A stretch of 64,000 nucleotides of DNA from Odiellus spinosus (lineage: Eukaryota > Arthropoda > Arachnida > Opiliones > Phalangiidae), in NCBI GenBank assembly GCA_963920705.1, contig CAWUCO010000268.1, positions 1,674,001 to 1,738,000 on the forward strand, written 5' to 3'. Both the position numbers and the translations under genes were made by a program. Positions 1 through 10,600 of this stretch are shown in pieces; position 1 is the first letter of the stretch; each line of letters begins with the position of its first letter. Under the pieces are notes generated by a model. The model saw only the letters and a program-made list of their open reading frames with translations, was not told the origin of the DNA and did no database searches.

Positions 1-3000
1 TGCAATTTAGACAAAACCAAAGTCATTCGAAAGAGCAATTAATGGACAGTCTAAATAACAAGAGTTTTCAAAAATCCGTTGAAAAACAAGAAAAATATGG
101 CCAATTCAAGAAATTATAGAATATCAAAATAGTCAAATTTCAGATTTTAAAAATTCGCTTTTTGATATTAGATGCTTTTTGAATTGTCCATATTTTCCAT
201 GTTTTTCAACGGATTTTCCAAAACTCTTGTTTTTTAGATAGACCAATATTTGCTCTTTCGAGTGGTCTTAATTTTGTCTAAATCGCTTAAAAATCAAAAG
301 TTTTGTGTCCATTTGAATCCAATAATCTTGGATTTTTAAGCGTTTTTGCTTAATTTTAACCAATTTTATATTGGTCACAATTTTGCAATTTAGACAAAAC
401 CAAAGTCATTCGAAAGAGCAATTAATGGACAGTCTAAATAACAAGAGTTTTCAAAAATCCGTTGAAAAACAAGAAAAATATGGCCAATTCAAGAAATCAT
501 AGAATATCAAAATAGTCAAATTTCAGATTTTCAAAATTCGCTTTTTGATATTAGATGTTTTTTGAATTGGCTATATTTTCCATGTTTTTCAACGGATTTT
601 CCAAAACTCTTGATTTTCAGATAGACCAATATTTGCTCTTTCGAGTAGTCTTAATTTTGTCTAAATCGCTTAAAAATCAAAAGTTTTGTGTCCATTTTAA
701 TCCAATAATCTTAGATTTTTAAGTGTTTTTGCTTTATTTTAACCAATTTTATATTTGTCACAATTTTGCAATTTAGACAAAACCAAAGTCATTCGAAAGA
801 ACAATTAATGGACAGTCTAAATAACAAGAGTTTTCAAAAATCCGTTGAAAAACAAGAAAAATATGGCCAATTCAAGAAATCATAGAATATCAAAATAGTC
901 AAATTTCAGATTTTAAAAATTCGCTTTTTGATATTATATGCTTTTTGAATTGTCCATATTTTCCATGTTTTTCAACGGATTTTCCAAAACTCTTGATTTT
1001 CAGATAGACCAATATTTGCTCTTTCGAGTGGTCTTAATTTTGTCTAAATCGCTTAAAAATCAAAAGTTTTGTGTCCATTTGAATCCTTTAATCTTGGATT
1101 TTTAAGCGTTTTTGCTTAATTTTAACCAATTTTATATTTGTCACAATTTTGCAATTTAGACAAAACCAAAGTCATTCGAAAGAGCAATTAATGGACAGTC
1201 TAAATAATAAGAGTTTTCAAAAATCCGTTGAAAAACAAGAAAAATATGGTCAATTCAAGAAATCATAGAATATCAAAATAGTAAAATTTCAGATTTTCAA
1301 AATTCGCTTTTTGATATTAGATGCTTTTTGAATTGTCCATATTTTCCATGTTTTTCAACGGATTTTCCAAAACTCTTGATTTTCAGATAGACCAATATTT
1401 GCTCTTTCGAGTGGTCTTAATTTTGTCTAAATCGCTTAAAAATCAAAAGTTTTGTGTCCATTTGAATCCTATAATCTTGGATTTTTAAGCGTTTTTGCTT
1501 AATTTTAACCAATTTTATATTTGTCACAATTTTGCAATTTAGACAAAACCAAAGTCATTCGAAAGAGCAAGTAATGGACAGTCTAAATAACAAGTTTTCA
1601 AAAATCCGTTTGAAAAACAAGAAAAATATGGCCAATTCAAGAAATCATAGAATATCAAAATAGTTAAATTTCAGATTTTCAAAATTCGCTTTTTGATATT
1701 AGATGTTTATTGACTTGGCTATATTTTCCATGTTTTTCAACGGATTTTCCAAAACTCTTGATTTTCAGATAGACCAATATTTGCTCTTTCGAGTAGTCTT
1801 AATTTTGTCTAAATCGCTTAAAAATCAAAAGTTTTGTGTCCATTTTAATCCAATAATCTTGGATTTTTAAGTGTTTTTGCTTTATTTTAACCAATTTTAT
1901 ATTTGTCACAATTTTGCAATTTAGACAAAACCAAAGTCATTCGAAAGAGCAATTAATGGACAGTCTAAATAACAAGAGTTTTCAAAAATCCGTTGAAAAA
2001 CAAGAAAAATATGGCCAATTCAAGAAATCATAGAATATCAAAATAGTCAAATTTCAGATTTTAAAAATTCGCTTTTTGATATTAGATGCTTTTTGAATTG
2101 TCCATATTTTCCATGTTTTTCAACGGATTTTCCAAAACTCTTGTTTTTTAGATAGACCAATATTTGCTCTTTCGAGTGGTCTTAATTTTGTCTAAATCGC
2201 TTAAAAATCAAAAGTTTTGTGTCCATTTGAATCCAATAATCTTGGATTTTTAAGCGTTTTTGCTTAATTTTAACCAATTTTATATTGGTCACAATTTTGC
2301 AATTTAGACAAAACCAAAGTCATTCGAAAGAGCAATTAATGGACAGTCTAAATAACAAGAGTTTTCAAAAATCCGTTGAAAAACAAGAAAAATATGGCCA
2401 ATTCAAGAAATCATACAATATCAAAATAGTCAAATTTCAGATTTTAAAAATTCGCTTTTTGATATTAGATGCTTTTTGAATTGTCCATATTTTCCATGTT
2501 TTTCAACGGATTTTCCAAAACTCTTGTTTTTTAGATAGACCAATATTTGCTCTTTCGAGTGGTCTTAATTTTGTCTATATCGCTTAAAAATCAAAAGTTT
2601 TGTGTCCATTTTAATCCAATAATCTTGGATTTTTAAGTGTTTTTGCTTAATTTTAACCAATTTTATATTTGTCACAATTTTGCAATTTAGACAAAACCAA
2701 AGTCATTCGAAAGAGCAATTAATGGACAGTCTAAATAACAAGAGTTTTCAAAAATCCGTTGAAAAACAAGAAAAATATGGCCAATTCAAGAAATCATACA
2801 ATATCAAAATAGTCAAATTTCAGATTTTAAAAATTCGCTTTTTGATATTAGATGCTTTTTGAATTGTCCATATTTTCCATGTTTTTCAACGGATTTTCCA
2901 AAACTCTTGTTTTTTAGATAGACCAATATTTGCTCTTTCGAGTGGTCTTAATTTTGTCTATATCGCTTAAAAATCAAAAGTTTTGTGTCCATTTTAATCC

Positions 3001-4110
3001 AATAATCTTGGATTTTTAAGTGTTTTTGCTTAATTTTAACCAATTTTATATTTGTCAGAATTTTGCAATTTAGACAAAACCAAAGTCATTCGAAAGAGCA
3101 ATTAATGGACAGTCTAAATAATAAGAGTTTTCAAAAATCCGTTGAAAAACAAGAAAAATATGGCCAATTCAAGAAATCATAGAATATCAAAATAGTCAAA
3201 TTTCAGATTTTAAAAATTCGCTTTTTGATATTAGATGTTTTTTGAATTGTCCATATTTTCCATGTTTTTCAACGGATTTTCCAAAACTCTTGATTTTCAG
3301 ATAGACCAATATTTGCTCTTTCGAGTGGTCTTAATTTTGTCTAAATCGCTTAAAAATCAAAAGTTTTGTGTCCATTTGAATCCTATAATCTTGGATTTTT
3401 AAGCGTTTTTGCTTAATTTTAACCAATTTTATATTTGTCACAATTTTGCAATTTAGACAAAACCAAAGTCATTCGAAAGAGCAAGTAATGGACAGTCTAA
3501 ATAACAAGTTTTCAAAAATCCGTTGAAAAACAAGAAAAATATGGCCAATTCAAGAAATCATAGAATATCAAAATAGTTAAATTTCAGATTTTCAAAATTC
3601 GCTTTTTGATATTAGATGTTTATTGACTTGGCTATATTTTCCATGTTTTTCAACGGATTTTCCAAAACTCTTGATTTTCAGATAGACCAATATTTGCTCT
3701 TTCGAGTAGTCTTAATTTTGTCTAAATCGCTTAAAAATCAAAAGTTTTGTGTCCATTTTAATCCAATAATCTTGGATTTTTAAGTGTTTTTGCTTTATTT
3801 TAACCAATTTTATATTTGTCACAATTTTGCAATTTAGACAAAACCAAAGTCATTCGAAAGAGCAATTAATGGACAGTCTAAATAACAAGAGTTTTCAAAA
3901 ATCCGTTGAAAAACAAGAAAAATATGGCCAATTCAAGAAATCATAGAATATCAAAATAGTCAAATTTCAGATTTTAAAAATTCGCTTTTTGATATTAGAT
4001 GCTTTTTGAATTGTCCATATTTTCCATGTTTTTCAACGGATTTTCCAAAACTCTTGTTTTTTAGATAGACCAATATTTGCTCTTTCGAGTGGTCTTAATT
4101 TTGTCTAAAT

Positions 4111-4202
4111 CGCTTAAAAATCAAAAGTTTTGTGTCCATTTGAATCCAATAATCTTGGATTTTTAAGCGTTTTTGCTTAATTTTAACCAATTTTATATTG
4201 GT
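4111..4202. repeat. Spacer hairpins between arm B and the next arm A
   Basis: The ~98-bp spacer holds short inverted repeats. CGCTTAAAAATC at 4,111-4,122 pairs exactly with GATTTTTAAGCG at 4,158-4,169. AATCCA/TGGATT lies at 4,143-4,161 with a 7-base loop. AAGC/GCTT lies at 4,165-4,178. ACCAAT/ATTGGT lies at 4,186-4,202 with a 5-base loop. The first overlaps the second and third, so the structures are partly alternatives. Two linked spacer versions occur in the array. One keeps these dyads (AAGCG...GCTTAATTTT...ATTGGTCA). The other breaks them (AAGTG...GCTTTATTTT...ATTTGTCA), although recombinants of the two also occur. No function can be assigned. Confidence 0.75.
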
Positions 4203-4211
4203 CACAATTTT

Positions 4212-4350
4212 GCAATTTAGACAAAACCAAAGTCATTCGAAAGAGCAATTAATGGACAGTCTAAATAACAAGAGTTTTCAAAAATCCGTTGAAAAACAAG
4301 AAAAATATGGCCAATTCAAGAAATCATACAATATCAAAATAGTCAAATTT
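4212..4350 (+). repeat. Arm A of the monomer (reference copy)
   Basis: Begins GCAATTTAGACAAAACC and ends near AGTCAAATTT. Features separating it from arm B are CCAAAGTCATTCG, GGACAGTCTAAATAA, GTTTTCAAAAATCC, AACAAGAAAAATATGGCC and TCAAGAAATCATAG/C. These diagnostic bases allow each arm elsewhere to be typed as A, B or hybrid. A TAG/TAC polymorphism in AAATCATASAATATC occurs across copies and decides whether a 60-codon frame stays open. Confidence 0.9.
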
Positions 4351-4360
4351 CAGATTTTAA

Positions 4361-4495
4361 AAATTCGCTTTTTGATATTAGATGCTTTTTGAATTGTCCA
4401 TATTTTCCATGTTTTTCAACGGATTTTCCAAAACTCTTGTTTTTTAGATAGACCAATATTTGCTCTTTCGAGTGGTCTTAATTTTGTCTATATCG
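4361..4495 (-). repeat. Arm B of the monomer (inverted, diverged copy of A)
   Basis: Given on the minus strand because that is the strand on which it aligns with arm A. Read that way it starts GCGATTTAGACAAAAT (this copy has GATATAGAC) and has the diagnostic bases AAGACCACTCG, AATATTGGTCTATCT, GTTTTGGAAAATCC, ACATGGAAAATATGGAC and CAAAAAGCATCTAATATC. No gap is needed against arm A over the outer 111 positions. Its innermost part (AAAAAGCGAATTT) is shorter than the A counterpart. Confidence 0.9.
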
Positions 4496-4967
4496 CTTAA
4501 AAATCAAAAGTTTTGTGTCCATTTTAATCCAATAATCTTGGATTTTTAAGTGTTTTTGCTTAATTTTAACCAATTTTATATTTGTCACAATTTTGCAATT
4601 TAGACAAAACCAAAGTCATTCGAAAGAGCAATTAATGGACAGTCTAAATAACAAGAGTTTTCAAAAATCCGTTGAAAAACAAGAAAAATATGGCCAATTC
4701 AAGAAATCATACAATATCAAAATAGTCAAATTTCAGATTTTAAAAATTCGCTTTTTGATATTAGATGCTTTTTGAATTGTCCATATTTTCCATGTTTTTC
4801 AACGGATTTTCCAAAACTCTTGTTTTTTAGATAGACCAATATTTGCTCTTTCGAGTGGTCTTAATTTTGTCTATATCGCTTAAAAATCAAAAGTTTTGTG
4901 TCCATTTTAATCCAATAATCTTGGATTTTTAAGTGTTTTTGCTTAATTTTAACCAATTTTATATTTG

Positions 4968-6500
4968 TCAGAATTTTGCAATTTAGACAAAACCAAAGTC
5001 ATTCGAAAGAGCAATTAATGGACAGTCTAAATAATAAGAGTTTTCAAAAATCCGTTGAAAAGCAAGAAAAATATGGCCAATTCAAGAAATCATAGAATAT
5101 CAAAATAGTCAAATTTCAGATTTTAAAAATTCGCTTTTTGATATTAGATGTTTTTTGAATTGTCCATATTTTCCATGTTTTTCAACGGATTTTCCAAAAC
5201 TCTTGATTTTCAGATAGACCAATATTTGCTCTTTCGAGTAGTCTTAATTTTGTCTAAATCGCTTAAAAATCAAAAGTTTTGTGTCCATTTTAATCCAATA
5301 ATCTTGGATTTTTAAGTGTTTTTGCTTTATTTTAACCAATTTTATATTTGTCACAATTTTGCAATTTAGACAAAACCAAAGTCATTCGAAAGAGCAATTA
5401 ATGGACAGTCTAAATAACAAGAGTTTTCAAAAATCCGTTGAAAAACAAGAAAAATATGGCCAATTCAAGAAATCATAGAATATCAAAATAGTCAAATTTC
5501 AGATTTTAAAAATTCGCTTTTTGATATTAGATGCTTTTTGAATTGTCCATATTTTCCATGTTTTTCAACGGATTTTCCAAAACTCTTGTTTTTCAGATAG
5601 ACCAATATTTGCTCTTTCGAGTGGTCTTAATTTTGTCTATATCGCTTAAAAATCAAAAGTTTTGTGTCCATTTTAATCCAATAATCTTGGATTTTTAAGT
5701 GTTTTTGCTTAATTTTAACCAATTTTATATTTGTCAGAATTTTGCAATTTAGACAAAACCAAAGTCATTCGAAAGAGCAATTAATGGACAGTCTAAATAA
5801 TAAGAGTTTTCAAAAATCCGTTGAAAAACAAGAAAAATATGGCCAATTCAAGAAATCATAGAATATCAAAATAGTCAAATTTCAGATTTTAAAAATTCGC
5901 TTTTTGATATTAGATGTTTTTTGAATTGTCCATATTTTCCATGTTTTTCAACGGATTTTCCAAAACTCTTGATTTTCAGATAGACCAATATTTGCTCTTT
6001 CGAGTAGTCTTAATTTTGTCTAAATCGCTTAAAAATCAAAAGTTTTGTGTCCATTTTAATCCAATAATCTTGGATTTTTAAGTGTTTTTGCTTTATTTTA
6101 ACCAATTTTATATTTGTCACAATTTTGCAATTTAGACAAAACCAAAGTCATTCGAAAGAGCAATTAATGGACAGTCTAAATAACAAGAGTTTTCAAAAAT
6201 CCGTTGAAAAACAAGAAAAATATGGCCAATTCAAGAAATCATAGAATATCAAAATAGTCAAATTTCAGATTTTAAAAATTCGCTTTTTGATATTAGATGC
6301 TTTTTGAATTGTCCATATTTTCCATGTTTTTCAACGGATTTTCCAAAACTCTTGTTTTTTAGATAGACCAATATTTGCTCTTTCGAGTGGTCTTAATTTT
6401 GTCTAAATCGCTTAAAAATCAAAAGTTTTGTGTCCATTTTAATCCAATAATCTTGGATTTTTAAGCGTTTTTGCTTAATTTTAACCAATTTTATATTGGT
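4968..6500 (+). repeat. Dimer expansion inside forward block 1 (offset 765 bp)
   Basis: GTCAGAATTTTGC followed by TAAATAATAAGAG occurs at about 4,968 and again at about 5,733, with the same GAGTAGTC B arm after each. The following TATTGGTCA unit near 6,496 and its two TAC monomers repeat the 4,198-4,975 segment at an offset of 2,298 bp (6 monomers). This indicates that a two-monomer piece was duplicated after or during the larger 5-monomer duplication. Confidence 0.65.
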
Positions 6501-7649
6501 CACAATTTTGCAATTTAGACAAAACCAAAGTCATTCGAAAGAGCAATTAATGGACAGTCTAAATAACAAGAGTTTTCAAAAATCCGTTGAAAAACAAGAA
6601 AAATATGGCCAATTCAAGAAATCATACAATATCAAAATAGTCAAATTTCAGATTTTAAAAATTCGCTTTTTGATATTAGATGCTTTTTGAATTGTCCATA
6701 TTTTCCATGTTTTTCAACGGATTTTCCAAAACTCTTGTTTTTTAGATAGACCAATATTTGCTCTTTCGAGTGGTCTTAATTTTGTCTATATCGCTTAAAA
6801 ATCAAAAGTTTTGTGTCCATTTTAATCCAATAATCTTGGATTTTTAAGTGTTTTTGCTTAATTTTAACCAATTTTATATTTGTCACAATTTTGCAATTTA
6901 GACAAAACCAAAGTCATTCGAAAGAGCAATTAATGGACAGTCTAAATAACAAGAGTTTTCAAAAATCCGTTGAAAAACAAGAAAAATATGGCCAATTCAA
7001 GAAATCATACAATATCAAAATAGTCAAATTTCAGATTTTAAAAATTCGCTTTTTGATATTAGATGCTTTTTGAATTGTCCATATTTTCCATGTTTTTCAA
7101 CGGATTTTCCAAAACTCTTTTTTTTTAGATAGACCAATATTTGCTCTTTCGAGTGGTCTTAATTTTGTCTATATCGCTTAAAAATCAAAAGTTTTGTGTC
7201 CATTTTAATCCAATAATCTTGGATTTTTAAGTGTTTTTGCTTAATTTTAACCAATTTTATATTTGTCAGAATTTTGCAATTTAGACAAAACCAAAGTCAT
7301 TCGAAAGAGCAATTAATGGACAGTCTAAATAATAAGAGTTTTCAAAAATCCGTTGAAAAACAAGAAAAATATGGCCAATTCAAGAAATCATAGAATATCA
7401 AAATAGTCAAATTTCAGATTTTAAAAATTCGCTTTTTGATATTAGATGTTTTTTGAATTGTCCATATTTTCCATGTTTTTCAACGGATTTTCCAAAACTC
7501 TTGATTTTCAGATAGACCAATATTTGCTCTTTCGAGTAGTCTTAATTTTGTCTAAATCGCTTAAAAATCAAAAGTTTTGTGTCCATTTTAATCCAATAAT
7601 CTTGGATTTTTAAGTGTTTTTGCTTTATTTTAACCAATTTTATATTTGT

Positions 7650-10600
7650 CACAATTTTGCAATTTAGACAAAACCAAAGTCATTCGAAAGAGCAATTAAT
7701 GGACAGTCTAAATAACAAGAGTTTTCAAAAATCCGTTGAAAAACAAGAAAAATATGGCCAATTCAAGAAATCATAGAATATCAAAATAGTCAAATTTCAG
7801 ATTTTAAAAATTCGCTTTTTGATATTAGATGCTTTTTGAATTGTCCATATTTTCCATGTTTTTCAACGGATTTTCCAAAACTCTTGATTTTCAGATAGAC
7901 CAATATTTGCTCTTTCGAGTGGTCTTAATTTTGTCTAAATCGCTTAAAAATCAAAAGTTTTGTGTCCATTTGAATCCTTTAATCTTGGATTTTTAAGCGT
8001 TTTTGCTTAATTTTAACCAGTTTTATATTTGTCACAATTTTGCAATTTAGACAAAACCAAAGTCATTCGAAAGAGCAATTAATGGACAGTCTAAATAATA
8101 AGAGTTTTCAAAAATCCGTTGAAAAACAAGAAAAATATGGTCAATTCAAGAAATCATAGAATATCAAAATAGTCAAATTTCAGATTTTCAAAATTCGCTT
8201 TTTGATATTAGATGCTTTTTGAATTGTCCATATTTTCCATGTTTTTCAACGGATTTTCCAAAACTCTTGATTTTCAGATAGACCAATATTTGCTCTTTCG
8301 AGTGGTCTTAATTTTGTCTAAATCGCTTAAAAATCAAAAGTTTTGTGTCCATTTTAATCCAATAATCTTGGATTTTTAAGTGTTTTTGCTTTATTTTAAC
8401 CAATTTTATATTTGTCACAATTTTGCAATTTAGACAAAACCAAAGTCATACGCAAGAGCAATTAATGGACAGTCTAAATAACAAGAGTTTTCAAAAATCC
8501 GTTGAAAAACAAGAAAAATATGGCCAATTCAAGAAATCATACAATATCAAAATAGTCAAATTTCAGATTTTAAAAATTCGCTTTTTGATATTAGATGTTT
8601 TTTGAATTGTCCATATTTTCCATGTTTTTCAACGGATTTTCCAAAACTCTTGTTTTTTAGATAGACCAATATTTGCTCTTTCGAGTGGTTTTAATTTTGT
8701 CTAAATCGCTTAAAAATCAAAAGTTTTGTGTCCATTTGAATCCTATAATCTTGGATTTTTAAGCGTTTTTGCTTTATTTTAACCAATTTTATATTTGTCA
8801 CAATTTTGCAATTTAGACAAAACCAAAGTCATTCGAAAGAACAATTAATGGACAGTCTAAATAACAAGAGTTTTCAAAAATCCGTTGAAAAACAAGAAAA
8901 ATATGGCCAATTCAAGAAATCATAGAATATCAAAATAGTCAAATTTCAGATTTTAAAAATTCGCTTTTTGATATTAGATGCTTTTTGAATTGTCCATATT
9001 TTCCATGTTTTTCAACGGATTTTCCAAAACTCTTGTTTTTTAGATAGAACAATAATTGCTCTTTCGAGTGGTCTTAATTTTGTCTAAATCGCTTAAAAAT
9101 CAAAAGTTTTGTGTCCATTTGAATCCTATAATCTTGGATTTTTAAGCGTTTTTGCTTAATTTTAACCAATTTTATATTTGTCACAATTTTGCAATTTAGA
9201 CAAAACCAAAGTCATTCGAAAGAGCAATTAATGGACAGTCTAAATAATAAGAGTTTTCAAAAATCCGTTGAAAAACAAGAAAAATATTGTCAATTCAAGA
9301 AATCATAGAATATCAAAATAGTAAAATTTCAGATTTTCAAAATTCGCTTTTTGATATTAGATGCTTTTTGAATTGTCCATATTTTCCATGTTTTTCAACT
9401 GATTTTCCAAAACTCTTGATTTTCAGATAGACCAATATTTGCTCTTTCGAGTGGTCTTAATTTTGTCTAAATCGCTTAAAAATCAAAAGTTTTGTGTCCA
9501 TTTGAATCCTATAATCTTGGATTTTTAAGCGTTTTTGCTTAATTTTAACCAATTTTATATTTGACACAATTTTGCAATTTAGACAAAACCAAAGTCATTC
9601 GAAAGAGCAAGTAATGGACAGTCTATATAACAAGTTTTCAAAAATCCGTTGAAAAACAAGAAAAATATGGCCAATTCAAGAAATCATAGAATATCAAAAT
9701 AGTTAAATTTCAGATTTTCAAAATTCGCTTTTTGATATTAGATGTTTATTGAATTGGCTATATTTTCCATGTTTTTCAACGGATTTTCCAAAACTCTTGA
9801 TTTTCAGATAGACCAATATTTGCTCTTTCGAGTGGTCTTAATATTGTCTAAATCGCTTAAAAATCAAAAGTTTTGTGTCCATTTGAATCCTATAATCTTG
9901 GATTTTTAAGTGTTTTTGCTTTATTTTAACCAATTTTATATTTGTCACAATTTTGCAATTTAGACAAAAACCAAAGTCATTCGAAAGAGCAATTAATGGA
10001 CAGTCTAAATAATAAGAGTTTTAAAAATCCGTTGAAAAACAAGAAAAATATGGCCAATTCAAGAAATCATAGAATATCAAAATAGTCAAATTTCAGATTT
10101 TCAAAATTCGCTTTTTGATATTAGATGTTTTTTGAATTGGCTATATTTTCCATGTTTTTCAACGGATTTTCCAAAACTCTTGATTTTCAGATAGACCAAT
10201 ATTTGCTCTTTCGAGTAGTCTTAATTTTGTCTAAATCGCTTAAAAATCAAAAGTTTTGTGTCCATTTTAATCCAATAATCTTAGATTTTTAAGTGTTTTT
10301 GCTTTATTTTAACCAATTTTATATTTGTCACAATTTTGCAATTTAGACAAAACCAAAGTCATTCGAAAGAACAATTAATGGACAGTCTAAATAACAAGAG
10401 TTTTCAAAAATCCGTTGAAAAACAAGAAAAATATGGCCAATTCAAGAAATCATAGAATATCAAAATAGTCAAATTTCAGATTTTAAAAATTCGCTTTTTG
10501 ATATTAGATGCTTTTTGAATTGTCCATATTTTCCATGTTTTTCAACGGATTTTCCAAAACTCTTGATTTTCAGATAGACCAATATTTGCTCTATCGAGTG

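Larger units (their letters stand above)
4210..4592 (+). repeat. Reference monomer (A arm, tip, B arm, spacer)
   Basis: Chosen as a clean example of the unit. Arm A spans about 4,212-4,350, the tip about 4,351-4,360, arm B about 4,361-4,495 and the spacer about 4,496-4,592. Arm B read on the minus strand aligns with arm A. Over the outer 111 positions (from the base after the GC of GCAATTTAG inward) I count 20 mismatches and no gap, so 82% identity. Nearer the tip the arms differ more and carry small gaps. Shared blocks include TTTAGACAAAA, TCGAAAGAGCAA, AACAAGAGTTTT, AAAATCCGTTGAAAAACA and CAATTCAA. The unit is thus a long imperfect palindrome, and in tandem it repeats an A-B-A-B alternation of inverted arms. 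Confidence 0.93.
1300..5110 (+). repeat. 5-monomer higher-order repeat, two copies (offset 1,913 bp)
   Basis: Copy 1 is about 1,300-3,200 and copy 2 about 3,210-5,110. Shared private marks at this offset are the GCAAGTAATGG change (about 1,569 and 3,483), GATGTTTATTGACTTGGC, the TATTGGTCA spacer followed by two TAC arm-A copies (2,297/2,680 and 4,210/4,593), and GTCAGAATTTTGC (about 3,055 and 4,968). The match breaks down near 5.2 kb, where the B-arm change GAGTAGTC replaces GAGTGGTC. Boundaries are approximate because neighbouring units are so similar. Confidence 0.8.

Noticed and set aside
2285..2479. Recurrent open frames of 60-64 codons across arm A (dozens of copies, e.g. 2,285-2,479, 15,416-15,598, 37,236-37,430, 63,070-63,264)
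   Set aside because: They start at TTG rather than ATG, stay open only where one TAG in arm A is TAC, and run through the tip into arm B. Copies without that change are closed. Length and sequence follow the repeat, there is no ribosome-binding or intron context, and frames are lost freely by indels. They are satellite by-products.
4143..4202. Rho-independent terminators
   Set aside because: The spacer hairpins have AT-rich 4-6 bp stems, occur in every monomer in both orientations and follow no gene.
4244..4262. CENP-B box-like start (TTCGAAAGA) in the arms
   Set aside because: Only the TTCG and one following A agree with the core pattern; the required CGGG is absent in all copies I checked.
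4212..4495. Terminal inverted repeats of a transposon or MITE
   Set aside because: The inverted arms could descend from a fold-back element, but no target-site duplication, transposase or isolated copy is visible; every copy is part of the tandem period.
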